From Comamonadaceae bacterium (GTDB lineage: Bacteria > Pseudomonadota > Gammaproteobacteria > Burkholderiales > Burkholderiaceae_C): 64,000 nt of DNA. The translations under genes were made by a program, and so were the position numbers. Below, one piece after another: positions 49,117 to 58,057 of the stretch (the stretch's first letter is position 1; each line of letters opens with the position of its first letter). The notes beneath the pieces were generated by a model that saw nothing but the letters and a program-made list of their open reading frames with translations, did not search any database and was not told the DNA's origin. The stretch is from assembly GCA_027488115.1 (NCBI GenBank), contig JAIYCG010000038.1:1-64000 (forward strand), in the 5' to 3' direction.

Positions 49117-52100
49117 TCATCTTGGCTTGCGCAGGTCCAAAGTCAATGGAAATTCTGGACTGGCCGCCAATTCAACATTGGCAGGGGGTGTGGGCATGCG
49201 TCCGGGTGTGTGCCCAATTCTGAAGAATCTGGCCAGACGCCGACTTTCAGCCTCATAAGCGTTGACTGGCAAGCTGTCGTAGTTTCGGCCACCAGGGTGG
49301 GCCACATGGTATTGAGCGCCACCCAGGGAGCGTTTCATCCAAGTATCTAGGACATCCAAGATGAGGGGCGCATGAACCCCAATGCTTGGGTGCAATGATG
49401 AAGGCGGGTTCCAGGCTTTGTAGCGCACACTGGCCACGTACTCGCCTGATGTGCCGGTGGGTTGCAAGGGCAAGGGCTGCCCGTTCACGGTCACTGTGTA
49501 ACGGCTGGGGTTAAGACCTGTCACATGAATCTCAAGTCGTTCTAATGAAGAGTCCACGTACCGGGCCGTTCCGCTGGAGGTGCTTTCTTCACCCATCACG
49601 TGCCAGGGTTCCAGCGCATTGCGCAGGGTGACCTTGATCGCATCCATGCAAAAATCGCCTACACGCGGAAATCTGAATTCAAAGTGGGGAGCAAACCACG
49701 CAGGATCGAAATGGAAACCGGCATCACCCAACTCAGTGAGCACATCGTCAAAGTCCATTTTGACAAAGGTGGGCAACATAAAACGATCATGCAATGTGGT
49801 GCCCCAGCGCGTGACGGGAGCGGTGTAATTTTCATCCCAAAACCGAGCGACCAAGGCGCGAAGCAACAACTGTTGAACCACACTCATGCGCGCATGAGGC
49901 GGCATTTCAAAGGCTCTCAATTCAAGTAGCCCTAAGCGGCCTGTGGATGAATCGGGCGAGTACATTTTGTCGATGCAAAATTCACTGCGGTGGGTATTGC
50001 CCGTCATGTCTACCAAAATATTTCGAAGGCTGCGATCGACCAGCCAGGGCGGCATGCTCTGGCCATGAGTTTGTCGATTCCGGGCTATCTCTTTCAAAGC
50101 AATTTCAAGCTCATAGACTTGGTCGTTGCGAGCTTCGTCAACTCGGGGTGCTTGGCTGGTAGGGCCAATGAACATGCCGCTGAAAAGATAGCTAAGGCTG
50201 GGGTGGTTGTGCCAGTACAAAATTAAACTGGCCAGCAATTCGGGTCTTCGCAAAAAAGGACTGTCGCTAGGGGTCGCGCCCCCCATGACAACGTGATTGC
50301 CGCCGCCAGTGCCAGTGTGCCGGCCATCGGTCAAGAATTTTTCAGCACTCAAGCGTGTTTCAAAGGCGGCTTGGTATAAAAATTCTGTGCGCTCAACCAC
50401 TTCCTGCCAATTGCTTGCAGGATGGATGTTGACCTCGATCACGCCTGGGTCTGGTGTGACTTGCAGAAGTTTCAGGCGGGGATCTCTAGGGGGTGGATAA
50501 CCTTCCAAAACAATTTGAACTTGGCGTTGTTCAGCAGTTGCCTCGATGGCTTGGAGCAGATTCAAATAATCTTCTAGCCTGGCCAATGGCGGCATGAACA
50601 CATACATCACGCCTTTGAGCGCTTTGTCTTTGCTTGCATCTTTTAAAGCGACAGGGCCATTGGCTCGGCGTGGGTCTCGAATCTCAACGCACAAAGCAGT
50701 TCGGATCGTTGATTTGTCAGACTTGAAGCGCGAAGGTGCTTTTGCAAATACCGTGGTGCGAGACTGCATCAAGGGCGATGATGCTATTTTCGAATCTTGC
50801 GCACGGGTGCTCAGGGGACTGCGAATGGCAAAAGGATCTTGGTCAATCAAAACTTGCCTGTCAGTGGGGGCAGACCAAGGCAAAGAATCTAAAGGCAAAC
50901 GCCAGCCCATGGCGGAGTCGCCTGGCATGAGATACAAACGTTCATCACGGACAAACCACTTGCCACTTTGCCACTCAGTCAACGGTTCATCTGTTTTGGA
51001 AGCTTCAACAGCGGCCAATGGCAGCAAATAACCCACCTCTTTGTCGAGTCCTTGCGAGAAAACGCGGTGCAAACGCGCCCGTTCCAACTCATCTTCAAGT
51101 CTCGAATCGAAAGGATCTACGTTGATGGGCAGCCTGCGCTCGCGCCACAAGTAATACCATGTGTCTTCATAGCCGGGCAAAATAAGTTCTGTTTGAACGC
51201 CCAATCGATTGGCAAGGCTTGATAAGAAATTTTTGGCGTCTTCTGGTGAATAGTGTTGCGCGATTTTTTCATCGGCAAACAAATCTGGATTTTGCCAACA
51301 AGCTTGTCCATCCGCACGCCAATAGATACTGAGAGCCCAGCGCGGCAGTTGCTCCCCTGGGTACCACTTGCCTTGCCCAAAGTGCAAAAAACCACCCTGG
51401 CCATATTGCTTGCGAAGCTTGTGAACCAGCTCAGTCGCTAAGCCGCGTTTGGTCGGCCCGAGTGCATCTGTGTTCCATTCTGCAGCATCGCGATTTTCTG
51501 TGGCCACAAAGGTTGGTTCGCCGCCCATGGTCAGTCGAACATCACCTTCTTGCAATTGCAAATCAACCTGATCACCCAAGGCCAAAACGGCAGCCCACTG
51601 TTCTTCGGAGTAAGGTTTGGTGACGCGAGGAGATTCGTAAATTCGAGTGATGGCCATGTCGTGGCTGAACTCAACCTCAGCTTCGTCCATCAAGCCTTCA
51701 ATGGGTGCTGCGCTAGAGGGCTGGGGTGTACAGGCCAAGGGAATGTGGCCTTCACCTGCCAGTAAACCTGAGGTGGGATCAAGACCGACCCAGCCTGCGC
51801 CTGGCAAATAAACTTCACACCATGCATGCAGATCTGTGAAATCTACTTCGGTGCCACTGGGGCCATCCAATGACTTGATATCGGGGGCGAGTTGAATCAG
51901 GTAGCCTGACACAAAACGTGCGGCCAAGCCCATGTGCCTCATGAGTTGAACCAGTAACCAAGCGGAGTCTCGGCAGGAACCACTTTGGAGTTGAAGTGTT
52001 TGCTCGGGTGTTTGAACGCCGGGCTCCATTCGGATCAGGTAGCGGATGTCTTGGTAGACCCGCTGGTTGATTTGAACCAAGAAATCGATGGTTCTTTGGC

Positions 52101-52512
52101 GTTTTCGATCGAGGGTGCTGAGGTATTTTTTGAACAGAGTGGTCCGAGGCAGTTTGTCTAAATAGCCTGCCAGTTCGTCTTTGAGTTCAGGTGAGTAAGT
52201 CAAAGGGACATGCTCTGCGCTGGGCTCCAAGAAAAAATCAAATGGATTGAAAACCGCCATCTCTGTCACCAAATCGACGGTCACTTTGAATTCGGTTGTT
52301 TTTTGGGGAAAGACCAAGCGGGCTTGGTAATTTGAAAAAGGATCTTGCTGCCAGTTAATGAAGTGCTCTGCAGGCTCGATGTGCAGGCTGTAAGACAGGA
52401 TGCGACTTCTGCTGTGAGGTGCGGGGCGCAAGCGAATCACCTGAGGCCCCAATTGAACGGGGCGGTCATAACGGTAGTGCGTGACGTGATGCAGTGCGAC
52501 GTGGATGGACAT
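49117..52512 (-). CDS. large transglutaminase family protein with DUF2126 domain
   Basis: This is a 1131-residue protein. The start is the ATG at 52512 (MSIHVALHHVTHYRYDRPVQLGPQVIRLRP), which opens a bacterial transglutaminase N-terminal domain (about 1-110). The papain-like core has C180 (QSGSCRDSAWLLVQLMRHMGLAARFVSGY), H229 (DLHAWCEVYLPG) and D245 (VGLDPTSG). The remaining roughly 850 residues are the DUF2126 region. It contains NHVVMGGATPSDSPFLRRPELLASLILYWHNHPSLSYLFSG, a glutamine-synthetase/amidoligase-like look that I cannot confirm. It heads the minus-strand run (DUF2126, ATP-grasp/alpha-E fusion, small transglutaminase, RidA) and is divergent from comEC. Confidence 0.93.
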   Translation of the reverse strand: MSIHVALHHVTHYRYDRPVQLGPQVIRLRPAPHSRSRILSYSLHIEPAEHFINWQQDPFSNYQARLVFPQKTTEFKVTVDLVTEMAVFNPFDFFLEPSAEHVPLTYSPELKDELAGYLDKLPRTTLFKKYLSTLDRKRQRTIDFLVQINQRVYQDIRYLIRMEPGVQTPEQTLQLQSGSCRDSAWLLVQLMRHMGLAARFVSGYLIQLAPDIKSLDGPSGTEVDFTDLHAWCEVYLPGAGWVGLDPTSGLLAGEGHIPLACTPQPSSAAPIEGLMDEAEVEFSHDMAITRIYESPRVTKPYSEEQWAAVLALGDQVDLQLQEGDVRLTMGGEPTFVATENRDAAEWNTDALGPTKRGLATELVHKLRKQYGQGGFLHFGQGKWYPGEQLPRWALSIYWRADGQACWQNPDLFADEKIAQHYSPEDAKNFLSSLANRLGVQTELILPGYEDTWYYLWRERRLPINVDPFDSRLEDELERARLHRVFSQGLDKEVGYLLPLAAVEASKTDEPLTEWQSGKWFVRDERLYLMPGDSAMGWRLPLDSLPWSAPTDRQVLIDQDPFAIRSPLSTRAQDSKIASSPLMQSRTTVFAKAPSRFKSDKSTIRTALCVEIRDPRRANGPVALKDASKDKALKGVMYVFMPPLARLEDYLNLLQAIEATAEQRQVQIVLEGYPPPRDPRLKLLQVTPDPGVIEVNIHPASNWQEVVERTEFLYQAAFETRLSAEKFLTDGRHTGTGGGNHVVMGGATPSDSPFLRRPELLASLILYWHNHPSLSYLFSGMFIGPTSQAPRVDEARNDQVYELEIALKEIARNRQTHGQSMPPWLVDRSLRNILVDMTGNTHRSEFCIDKMYSPDSSTGRLGLLELRAFEMPPHARMSVVQQLLLRALVARFWDENYTAPVTRWGTTLHDRFMLPTFVKMDFDDVLTELGDAGFHFDPAWFAPHFEFRFPRVGDFCMDAIKVTLRNALEPWHVMGEESTSSGTARYVDSSLERLEIHVTGLNPSRYTVTVNGQPLPLQPTGTSGEYVASVRYKAWNPPSSLHPSIGVHAPLILDVLDTWMKRSLGGAQYHVAHPGGRNYDSLPVNAYEAESRRLARFFRIGHTPGRMPTPPANVELAASPEFPLTLDLRKPR

Positions 52513-52610
52513 AAATGCAAGTAAGCGCAACAGCGGCTGCTTCGAAATAGCAGCTTGGGCCTCCTAAACTAGCAAAAGCCGCGCCATGGTGGACACTTAG
52601 AAAGGCTGAC
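52513..52610. promoter_or_regulatory. divergent intergenic region between the DUF2126 gene and comEC
   Basis: This 98-base gap is the only non-coding sequence between the two oppositely oriented halves of the ATP-grasp/transglutaminase cluster and must hold promoters for both. It includes gcagcggctgcttcgaaatagcagc-type short inverted sequence (split as gctgct and agcagc around ttcgaaat). An aaagg ribosome binding site precedes the comEC ATG. No convincing -35/-10 pair stands out. Confidence 0.4.
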
Positions 52611-55178
52611 ATGCTAAAGACGGCGCCTTGGTGTTTGTGTGGTTGGCTTTTGGGCACTGTACTGCAACTTCAACAAGCAAGCTTGTGGCCTCTTGATGTC
52701 ATCGGGGCGGTGGGCGGTTCGTCCCTTTTTATGGGCTTGCTAGCTTGGGTGTTGCGTCGCAAAAGCGCTCAAATTTTCAAGTGTTTTTTGGGTGCTCTGG
52801 TGGCTTTTGGCCTGGCCTTGTCCGGGATCAATGCGCGCTGTCTTTGGCAGGCCCAACAAAGGCTGGACCCCTTGCTGGAGGGAAAAGAAATTTTGCTGGT
52901 TGGCGTGATTGCATCTTTGCCGCAGCAGACTGAAACCAGTGTCAGATTTAGATTTCAAGTTCAATCGGCTTTCGATGTGAATCACGCTTCAAGTGTTGGG
53001 GTGCCTGAGTGGATTGAATTGGCCTGGTTCGACAGAGAGTCAGCAGATCTGATGAAAAGCAGCCATTGGTCTGACCTGAAAGCAGGAGATACCTGGCAGT
53101 TGAGTGTGCGGCTCAAAGCACCGCATGGCACGCTCAATCCAGGTGGCTTTGATGAAGCCTTGTGGCGCTGGGAGCAGGGTGTCATGGCCACGGGTTCTGT
53201 AAGTACAGGTAAACGCTCTGAAGCACCTCAGAAGATCAAGTCTTCGTGGCTTTACCCCATTGAGCAAGCCCGGCAATACGTAAGGTCTGACATTGAGCGG
53301 AAACTGCTGAATGGCAGTGCACAAAATCGTTCGATGGCGGGAGTCATCAGTGCTTTGGTCGTGGGCGATCAGGCAGCCATTCAAGCCTCTGATTGGGATT
53401 TATTTAGGGCTACAGGTGTGGCGCATTTGATGAGTATTTCTGGCTTGCACATTACGCTGTTTGCTTGGGTCATGGCCGCTCTTATTCGAGGTCTTTGGCG
53501 CGTGTCTGCCTTGCTTGGAAGTCGCCTTTGTTTGAGTTGGCCAGCGCCTCATGTGGCGCTTTGGGCGGGTACCTTGCTGGCCACACTTTATGCCTTGTTC
53601 AGTGGTTGGGGCTTGCCCTCCCAAAGAACCGTCATCATGCTCTGGGTGGTCTGCATGCTTCGACTGATGGGCGCTAGGTGGCCACCTTTTTGGGGTCTTG
53701 GTTTGGCTTTGTGGGTGGTTGTGGCATTTGATCCTTGGGCGATGCTTCAGCCTGGTTTTTGGTTGAGCTTTGTCGCCGTGGGCATCTTGATGGTCAACGA
53801 GCCCTTGCAACATGCGGAACGCACCAACTTGGTGAATGATGGCCCTGAAATGGTGCGTGAAAATTATTTCCTTTCCATCTGCATCAAGATGGTTGCCAAG
53901 ACCATGACCCTGCTCAGGGATTTGTTGCGAGAACAATGGGTGGTCACAGTGGCGTTAACACCGCTGGCTGTTTTGTTTTTTGGGCAAGTTTCCTGGGTCG
54001 GATTTTTGGCCAATTTGGTGGCCATTCCTTGGGTCACTTGCTTGGTCACACCACTGGCCATTGTGGGTGTGCTTGTGCCACCACTTTGGGTGGTGGCATC
54101 TTGGGCGCTTCAGCCAATGATGGCACTTCTGACGATTTTGGCCAGTTTGCCAGGCAGTGTTTGGTTGTTCCCGACGCCGCCACTTGGACTGGCCGTCATG
54201 GCAATTTTGGGCGGCTTGTTGTATTTGCAACCTTGGCCTTGGACTTTGCGCTGCTGGGGAGTTTTGTTTATTTTGCCAATTTTCATGTGGCAGGTGCCAA
54301 GACCAGAGCCAGGCCATTTTGATCTTTGGTTTGCCGATGTGGGACAAGGCAATGCGGTCTTACTCAGAACCACCCACCATGCCTTGCTGTATGACGCTGG
54401 GCCTCTTTACACAGAAACGGCAGATGCCGGTCAAAGGGTGTTGGTGCCCCTGATGAATCGATTGGGTGTGAACTTGGACAGGGTTGTGTTGAGTCACAGA
54501 GATGCCGATCACACAGGCGGTGCGGCCGCCGTGTTGCGTTCTAACCCAGGAGCAGATTTGTGGAGTTCTTTGGAAGAGGGGCACCCTTTGTCGAATCTTC
54601 GACCTGTCAACGCCTGTATGGCGGGACAGAAATGGGAATGGGATGGTGTCCAATTTGAATTGCTACATCCCCTTTTTTCTGATTACCCCAAATTGGTGGG
54701 CCCCAATGCTTTGAGTTGTGTTTTGAGAGTAGAGGCAAGTCAAGTTGCCGCCATCAAATTGGGGCCAGATCGTCACCTGGCCAGTGCCCTGTTGGTGGGT
54801 GACATCGAAGCACCGCAAGAATTGGCCATGCTTGAACGAAACGCATTGCAGGCGGTGGGTGTTTTGTTGGTGCCTCATCATGGCAGCCAAACGTCTTCAA
54901 CGAATGGCTTCATTCAAGCACTTCGACCGCAATGGGCCGTGGTGCAAGCAGGTTATCGAAATCGATATGGGCACCCAGCGCCCAGCGTTGTTCAAAGGTA
55001 CGAGTCTCAGGGAGTTTCACTGTCGATCTCATCTGAATGCGGTGCAGCCTATTGGCAAAGCTCAAATCCTCTGCAACTAGACTGTGAACGAGAGCTACAT
55101 CGTCGATACTGGCATCCACCCAGGAAGACGGAACCTCATCGTCCTGAGCCATCCATTGCGCAGGAGCGTCGCAAATGA
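52611..55178 (+). CDS. comEC: DNA internalization competence protein ComEC/Rec2
   Basis: ComEC forms the inner-membrane channel for single-stranded DNA in natural transformation. The 855-residue protein has an N-terminal membrane/OB-like region (DUF4131). The Competence domain follows (SDWDLFRATGVAHLMSISGLHITLFAWVMAALIRGLWR, from about 265) with several more helices. A C-terminal metallo-beta-lactamase domain has FADVGQGNAVLLRTTHHALLYDAGP and the HRDADHTGG metal motif near 628. This domain is thought to degrade the non-transported strand. No truncation is visible, so competence may be functional. It lies between the two halves of the ATP-grasp cluster, 65 bases before the second ATP-grasp gene. 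Confidence 0.94.
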   Translation: MLKTAPWCLCGWLLGTVLQLQQASLWPLDVIGAVGGSSLFMGLLAWVLRRKSAQIFKCFLGALVAFGLALSGINARCLWQAQQRLDPLLEGKEILLVGVIASLPQQTETSVRFRFQVQSAFDVNHASSVGVPEWIELAWFDRESADLMKSSHWSDLKAGDTWQLSVRLKAPHGTLNPGGFDEALWRWEQGVMATGSVSTGKRSEAPQKIKSSWLYPIEQARQYVRSDIERKLLNGSAQNRSMAGVISALVVGDQAAIQASDWDLFRATGVAHLMSISGLHITLFAWVMAALIRGLWRVSALLGSRLCLSWPAPHVALWAGTLLATLYALFSGWGLPSQRTVIMLWVVCMLRLMGARWPPFWGLGLALWVVVAFDPWAMLQPGFWLSFVAVGILMVNEPLQHAERTNLVNDGPEMVRENYFLSICIKMVAKTMTLLRDLLREQWVVTVALTPLAVLFFGQVSWVGFLANLVAIPWVTCLVTPLAIVGVLVPPLWVVASWALQPMMALLTILASLPGSVWLFPTPPLGLAVMAILGGLLYLQPWPWTLRCWGVLFILPIFMWQVPRPEPGHFDLWFADVGQGNAVLLRTTHHALLYDAGPLYTETADAGQRVLVPLMNRLGVNLDRVVLSHRDADHTGGAAAVLRSNPGADLWSSLEEGHPLSNLRPVNACMAGQKWEWDGVQFELLHPLFSDYPKLVGPNALSCVLRVEASQVAAIKLGPDRHLASALLVGDIEAPQELAMLERNALQAVGVLLVPHHGSQTSSTNGFIQALRPQWAVVQAGYRNRYGHPAPSVVQRYESQGVSLSISSECGAAYWQSSNPLQLDCERELHRRYWHPPRKTEPHRPEPSIAQERRK

Positions 55179-55243
55179 GGGCTTGAGTGTGGGTTCGGGT
55201 GCGGGTATGCATCTTGCTTTTAAACAAAAAGGAGTGAAGTCAG

Positions 55244-56695
55244 ATGCAACAATTTGATGAGATGTACAGCCAGGCTTCGGCCACCCAGGCAGGTAGTCCA
55301 GTTCGTCCGCATTACAAAGCTTATGCAGATTGGTTGGCCGGACAAACCGAGCAAGTGATGCTTGCTCGTCGTGAAGAAGCGGAAATGATCTTCAGGCGAG
55401 TAGGAATCACCTTTGCGGTTTACGGCGACAAGGACGAAAGCGGCTCAGGCAACGAGCGACTCATTCCCTTTGATCTGATACCCAGAATCATTCCGGCTAA
55501 CGAATGGCAAAACATGGAGCTCGGCTTAGTGCAGCGCGTGACCGCACTCAATCGGTTTATTCACGATGTCTATCACGATCAAGAAATCATCAAAGCGGGC
55601 CTAATTCCTGAAGATCAAATTTTGCGAAATGCACAATTTCGCCCAGAAATGATGGGTGTGGACGTGCCTCACCAAATCTACTCGCATATCAGCGGCATTG
55701 ACATTGTGCGTGCACCCAATGCACAAGGCGAGGGCGAGTACTACGTGTTGGAAGACAACCTGCGGGTGCCAAGTGGCGTCAGTTACATGCTGGAAGACCG
55801 CAAGATGATGATGCGTTTGTTTCCAGAGCTATTCAGTCATCACCGTGTTGCGCCGGTCGCCCATTACCCCGATTTGCTTCTTGAGACGCTCAGGGCTTCG
55901 AGTCCTGCATCATCTGCCGAGCCTACAGTGGTGGTGCTAACCCCAGGCATGTACAACAGCGCTTACTTTGAGCACGCCTTCTTAGCGCAGCAAATGGGTG
56001 TGGAGTTGGTAGAGGGTCAAGACTTGTTTGTCAAAGATCAATTTGTTTACATGCGAACCACGCGGGGACCCAAACGCGTTGATGTCATTTACCGCCGTGT
56101 CGACGACGATTTCTTAGACCCTCAAGTTTTTAGACCGACTTCTACTTTGGGCTGTGCGGGTTTGATGGGCGCCTACCGAGCCGGCAACGTGGCCATCTGC
56201 AACGCAGTAGGTACGGGTGTGGCCGATGACAAGTCCATTTACCCGTATGTGCCTCAAATGATTGAGTTTTATTTGGGTGAAAAGCCCATTTTGAAAAACG
56301 TACCCACCTTCATGTGCCGAAAGCCAGACGATCTGGCCTATACCTTGGCCAATTTGAAAGACTTGGTGGTCAAAGAAGTGCACGGTGCGGGCGGTTATGG
56401 CATGTTGGTGGGGCCAGCCTCTACTCAAGAAGAAATTGAAAATTTTCGCATGGCGCTGTTGGCCAATCCTGCAGGCTACATTGCACAACCAACATTGAGC
56501 TTGTCGAGCTGCCCCACCTATGTTGAAAGTGGTGTGGCACCGCGTCACATCGATTTGCGTCCCTTCGTGTTAAGCGGCCGAACTGTGCAAATGGTGCCAG
56601 GCGGCTTAACACGAGTGGCATTGAAAGAGGGCTCTTTGGTGGTTAACTCTTCACAGGGCGGCGGCACCAAAGATACTTGGATTTTGCAATCTTGA
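55244..56695 (+). CDS. circularly permuted type 2 ATP-grasp protein
   Basis: This is a 483-residue stand-alone ATP-grasp of the circularly permuted type 2 family, a predicted carboxylate-amine (peptide) ligase. Visible landmarks are RVGITFAVYGDKDESG near 45, RLIPFDLIPRIIPANEW, VLTPGMYNSAYFEHAFLA (about 228-245), IYRRVDDDFLDP, GVADDKSIYPYVPQ near 325-338 and the nucleotide-binding glycine-rich LVVKEVHGAGGYGMLVGP (about 374-391). Unlike the fused paralogue at 46435-49098, all of these look intact. A strong ribosome binding site (aaaggag, 55228-55234) precedes the ATG. The alpha-E gene follows after 66 bases. The substrate is unknown for the whole family. Confidence 0.94.
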   Translation: MQQFDEMYSQASATQAGSPVRPHYKAYADWLAGQTEQVMLARREEAEMIFRRVGITFAVYGDKDESGSGNERLIPFDLIPRIIPANEWQNMELGLVQRVTALNRFIHDVYHDQEIIKAGLIPEDQILRNAQFRPEMMGVDVPHQIYSHISGIDIVRAPNAQGEGEYYVLEDNLRVPSGVSYMLEDRKMMMRLFPELFSHHRVAPVAHYPDLLLETLRASSPASSAEPTVVVLTPGMYNSAYFEHAFLAQQMGVELVEGQDLFVKDQFVYMRTTRGPKRVDVIYRRVDDDFLDPQVFRPTSTLGCAGLMGAYRAGNVAICNAVGTGVADDKSIYPYVPQMIEFYLGEKPILKNVPTFMCRKPDDLAYTLANLKDLVVKEVHGAGGYGMLVGPASTQEEIENFRMALLANPAGYIAQPTLSLSSCPTYVESGVAPRHIDLRPFVLSGRTVQMVPGGLTRVALKEGSLVVNSSQGGGTKDTWILQS

Positions 56696-56761
56696 ATGCT
56701 TGGTTCAAAAAGCCAGCCGATCCCATGAATTTGCAGTTCGAAAAATATTGAAAGAATTACC

Positions 56762-57787
56762 ATGTTGAGCCGAACAGCTGATCATTTATTTTGGATGTCG
56801 CGTTACACAGAACGCGCTGAAAACACGGCACGCATGTTGAATGTGAGTTACGAGACCTCCTTGTTACCTCAGTCAAGTGCCACGGTTCAATCGGGCTGGG
56901 AAGGCTTGCTGTCGATCAGTGAGTTGTTGCCCGCATACACCCAAGGACATGGCGAAGTGACGTCTCAAAATGTGATGAAGTTCATGGTGACCGACGACGA
57001 CAACCCTTCTTCCATCATCTCTTGTTTGCGTGCTGCACGCGAAAATGCAAGAGCGGTTCGGGGTGCTCTGACCACTGAAGTGTGGGAGACCCAAAATCAA
57101 ACTTGGCTTGAAGTAAATCGCATGATTCGATCTGGTGAGTTTCATGCAGACCCTGGCAAATTCTTTGAGTGGGTTAAATTTAGATCGCATCTCTCAAGAG
57201 GTGTCACGGTTGGCACCATGCTCATGGATGAGTCCTTGCACTTTATGCGCTTGGGTACTTTTTTGGAGCGTGCAGACAACACGGCTCGTTTGGTCGATGT
57301 GAAGTTTCATGCGGTGCAAAATGATCGATTGGGGGCACTGCCAATGGTTTCCAGTTTGGCTCAGCAAGTGCAGTCGCAAGTTCAGTCGCAGAGCATGGAA
57401 CCCAGTACAGACAGCTCTCAAGAATTTGACTTTTACCACTGGAGCGCCATCTTGCGCAGCGTCAGTGGATTTGAAATTTACCGCAAGGTTTACCGCGATG
57501 TGATCCGCCCTGATCGCGTGGCTGAGTTGCTTATCTTGCGGCCCGACATGCCTCGCTCTTTGCGTGCCAGCCTCAATGAAGTGGTCAATAACTTAGAAGC
57601 AGTCACCGACAATTTACAAAGTGAAACATTGCGACATGCAGGCAAACTGCGGGCTGACTTAGCCTATGGCCGCATTGATGAAATTTTGTCAACGGGTCTG
57701 CATGCCTACCTCACCCAATTTTTGGAGCGAGTGAATGTGTTAGGCGGCAGAATCAGCCGTGAATTTTTGATGCCTCAAGTGAGTTAA
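56762..57787 (+). CDS. alpha-E domain-containing protein
   Basis: This is a 341-residue all-alpha protein of the alpha-E family, named for its ER motif. The motif appears twice: MLSRTADHLFWMSRYTERAENTARM at the N-terminus (E17, R18) and FLERADNTARLVDVKFH near 170. The family has no known activity and is almost always encoded beside circularly permuted ATP-grasp and transglutaminase genes, so it may present or bind the substrate. It is the separate counterpart of the alpha-E half of the fusion at 46435-49098. It converges on the TIGR02450 gene, and the gap holds a small cattc/gaaatg-type hairpin (57790-57804). Confidence 0.93.
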   Translation: MLSRTADHLFWMSRYTERAENTARMLNVSYETSLLPQSSATVQSGWEGLLSISELLPAYTQGHGEVTSQNVMKFMVTDDDNPSSIISCLRAARENARAVRGALTTEVWETQNQTWLEVNRMIRSGEFHADPGKFFEWVKFRSHLSRGVTVGTMLMDESLHFMRLGTFLERADNTARLVDVKFHAVQNDRLGALPMVSSLAQQVQSQVQSQSMEPSTDSSQEFDFYHWSAILRSVSGFEIYRKVYRDVIRPDRVAELLILRPDMPRSLRASLNEVVNNLEAVTDNLQSETLRHAGKLRADLAYGRIDEILSTGLHAYLTQFLERVNVLGGRISREFLMPQVS

Positions 57788-57823
57788 GTCATTTCTAAGA
57801 AATGCCGACTGATGGGCTTTCAA

Positions 57824-58045
57824 TCAAACCCAGCCTTGCCGCCAGACCTCATCATCTTGAAGGTCTCGCCATCCAATGACTTGTGTGGCCTTTGAAAATA
57901 CCGCCTCAATTTCCACCATTTCAATTGGGTCGGTAGGCAACTCGGGCTGGATAACTCGGCTGACCAAAAAGTGCTTTTGCTTGGCGATGGGTTTGACAGC
58001 AGTCCACTTCGTGAGAAGCAGTTTTTTGGGGTTCAAAGGGTTCAT
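57824..58045 (-). CDS. TIGR02450 family Trp-rich protein
   Basis: This is a 73-residue protein matching my memory of the TIGR02450 tryptophan-rich family. The conserved sequence is NPKKLLLTKWTAVKPIAKQKHFLVSRV at the start and VIGWRDLQDDEVWRQGW at the end, with Trp residues spread along it. Function is unknown. It lies 12 bases upstream of the mltB-type gene end region on the minus strand and converges on the alpha-E gene. Confidence 0.85.
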   Translation of the reverse strand: MNPLNPKKLLLTKWTAVKPIAKQKHFLVSRVIQPELPTDPIEMVEIEAVFSKATQVIGWRDLQDDEVWRQGWV

Positions 58046-58057
58046 GCTTGAAGGCCC

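Noticed and set aside
54910..55227. 105-codon minus-strand frame at the end of comEC
   Set aside because: Most of it lies antisense to the comEC metallo-beta-lactamase domain, and no family features are seen.
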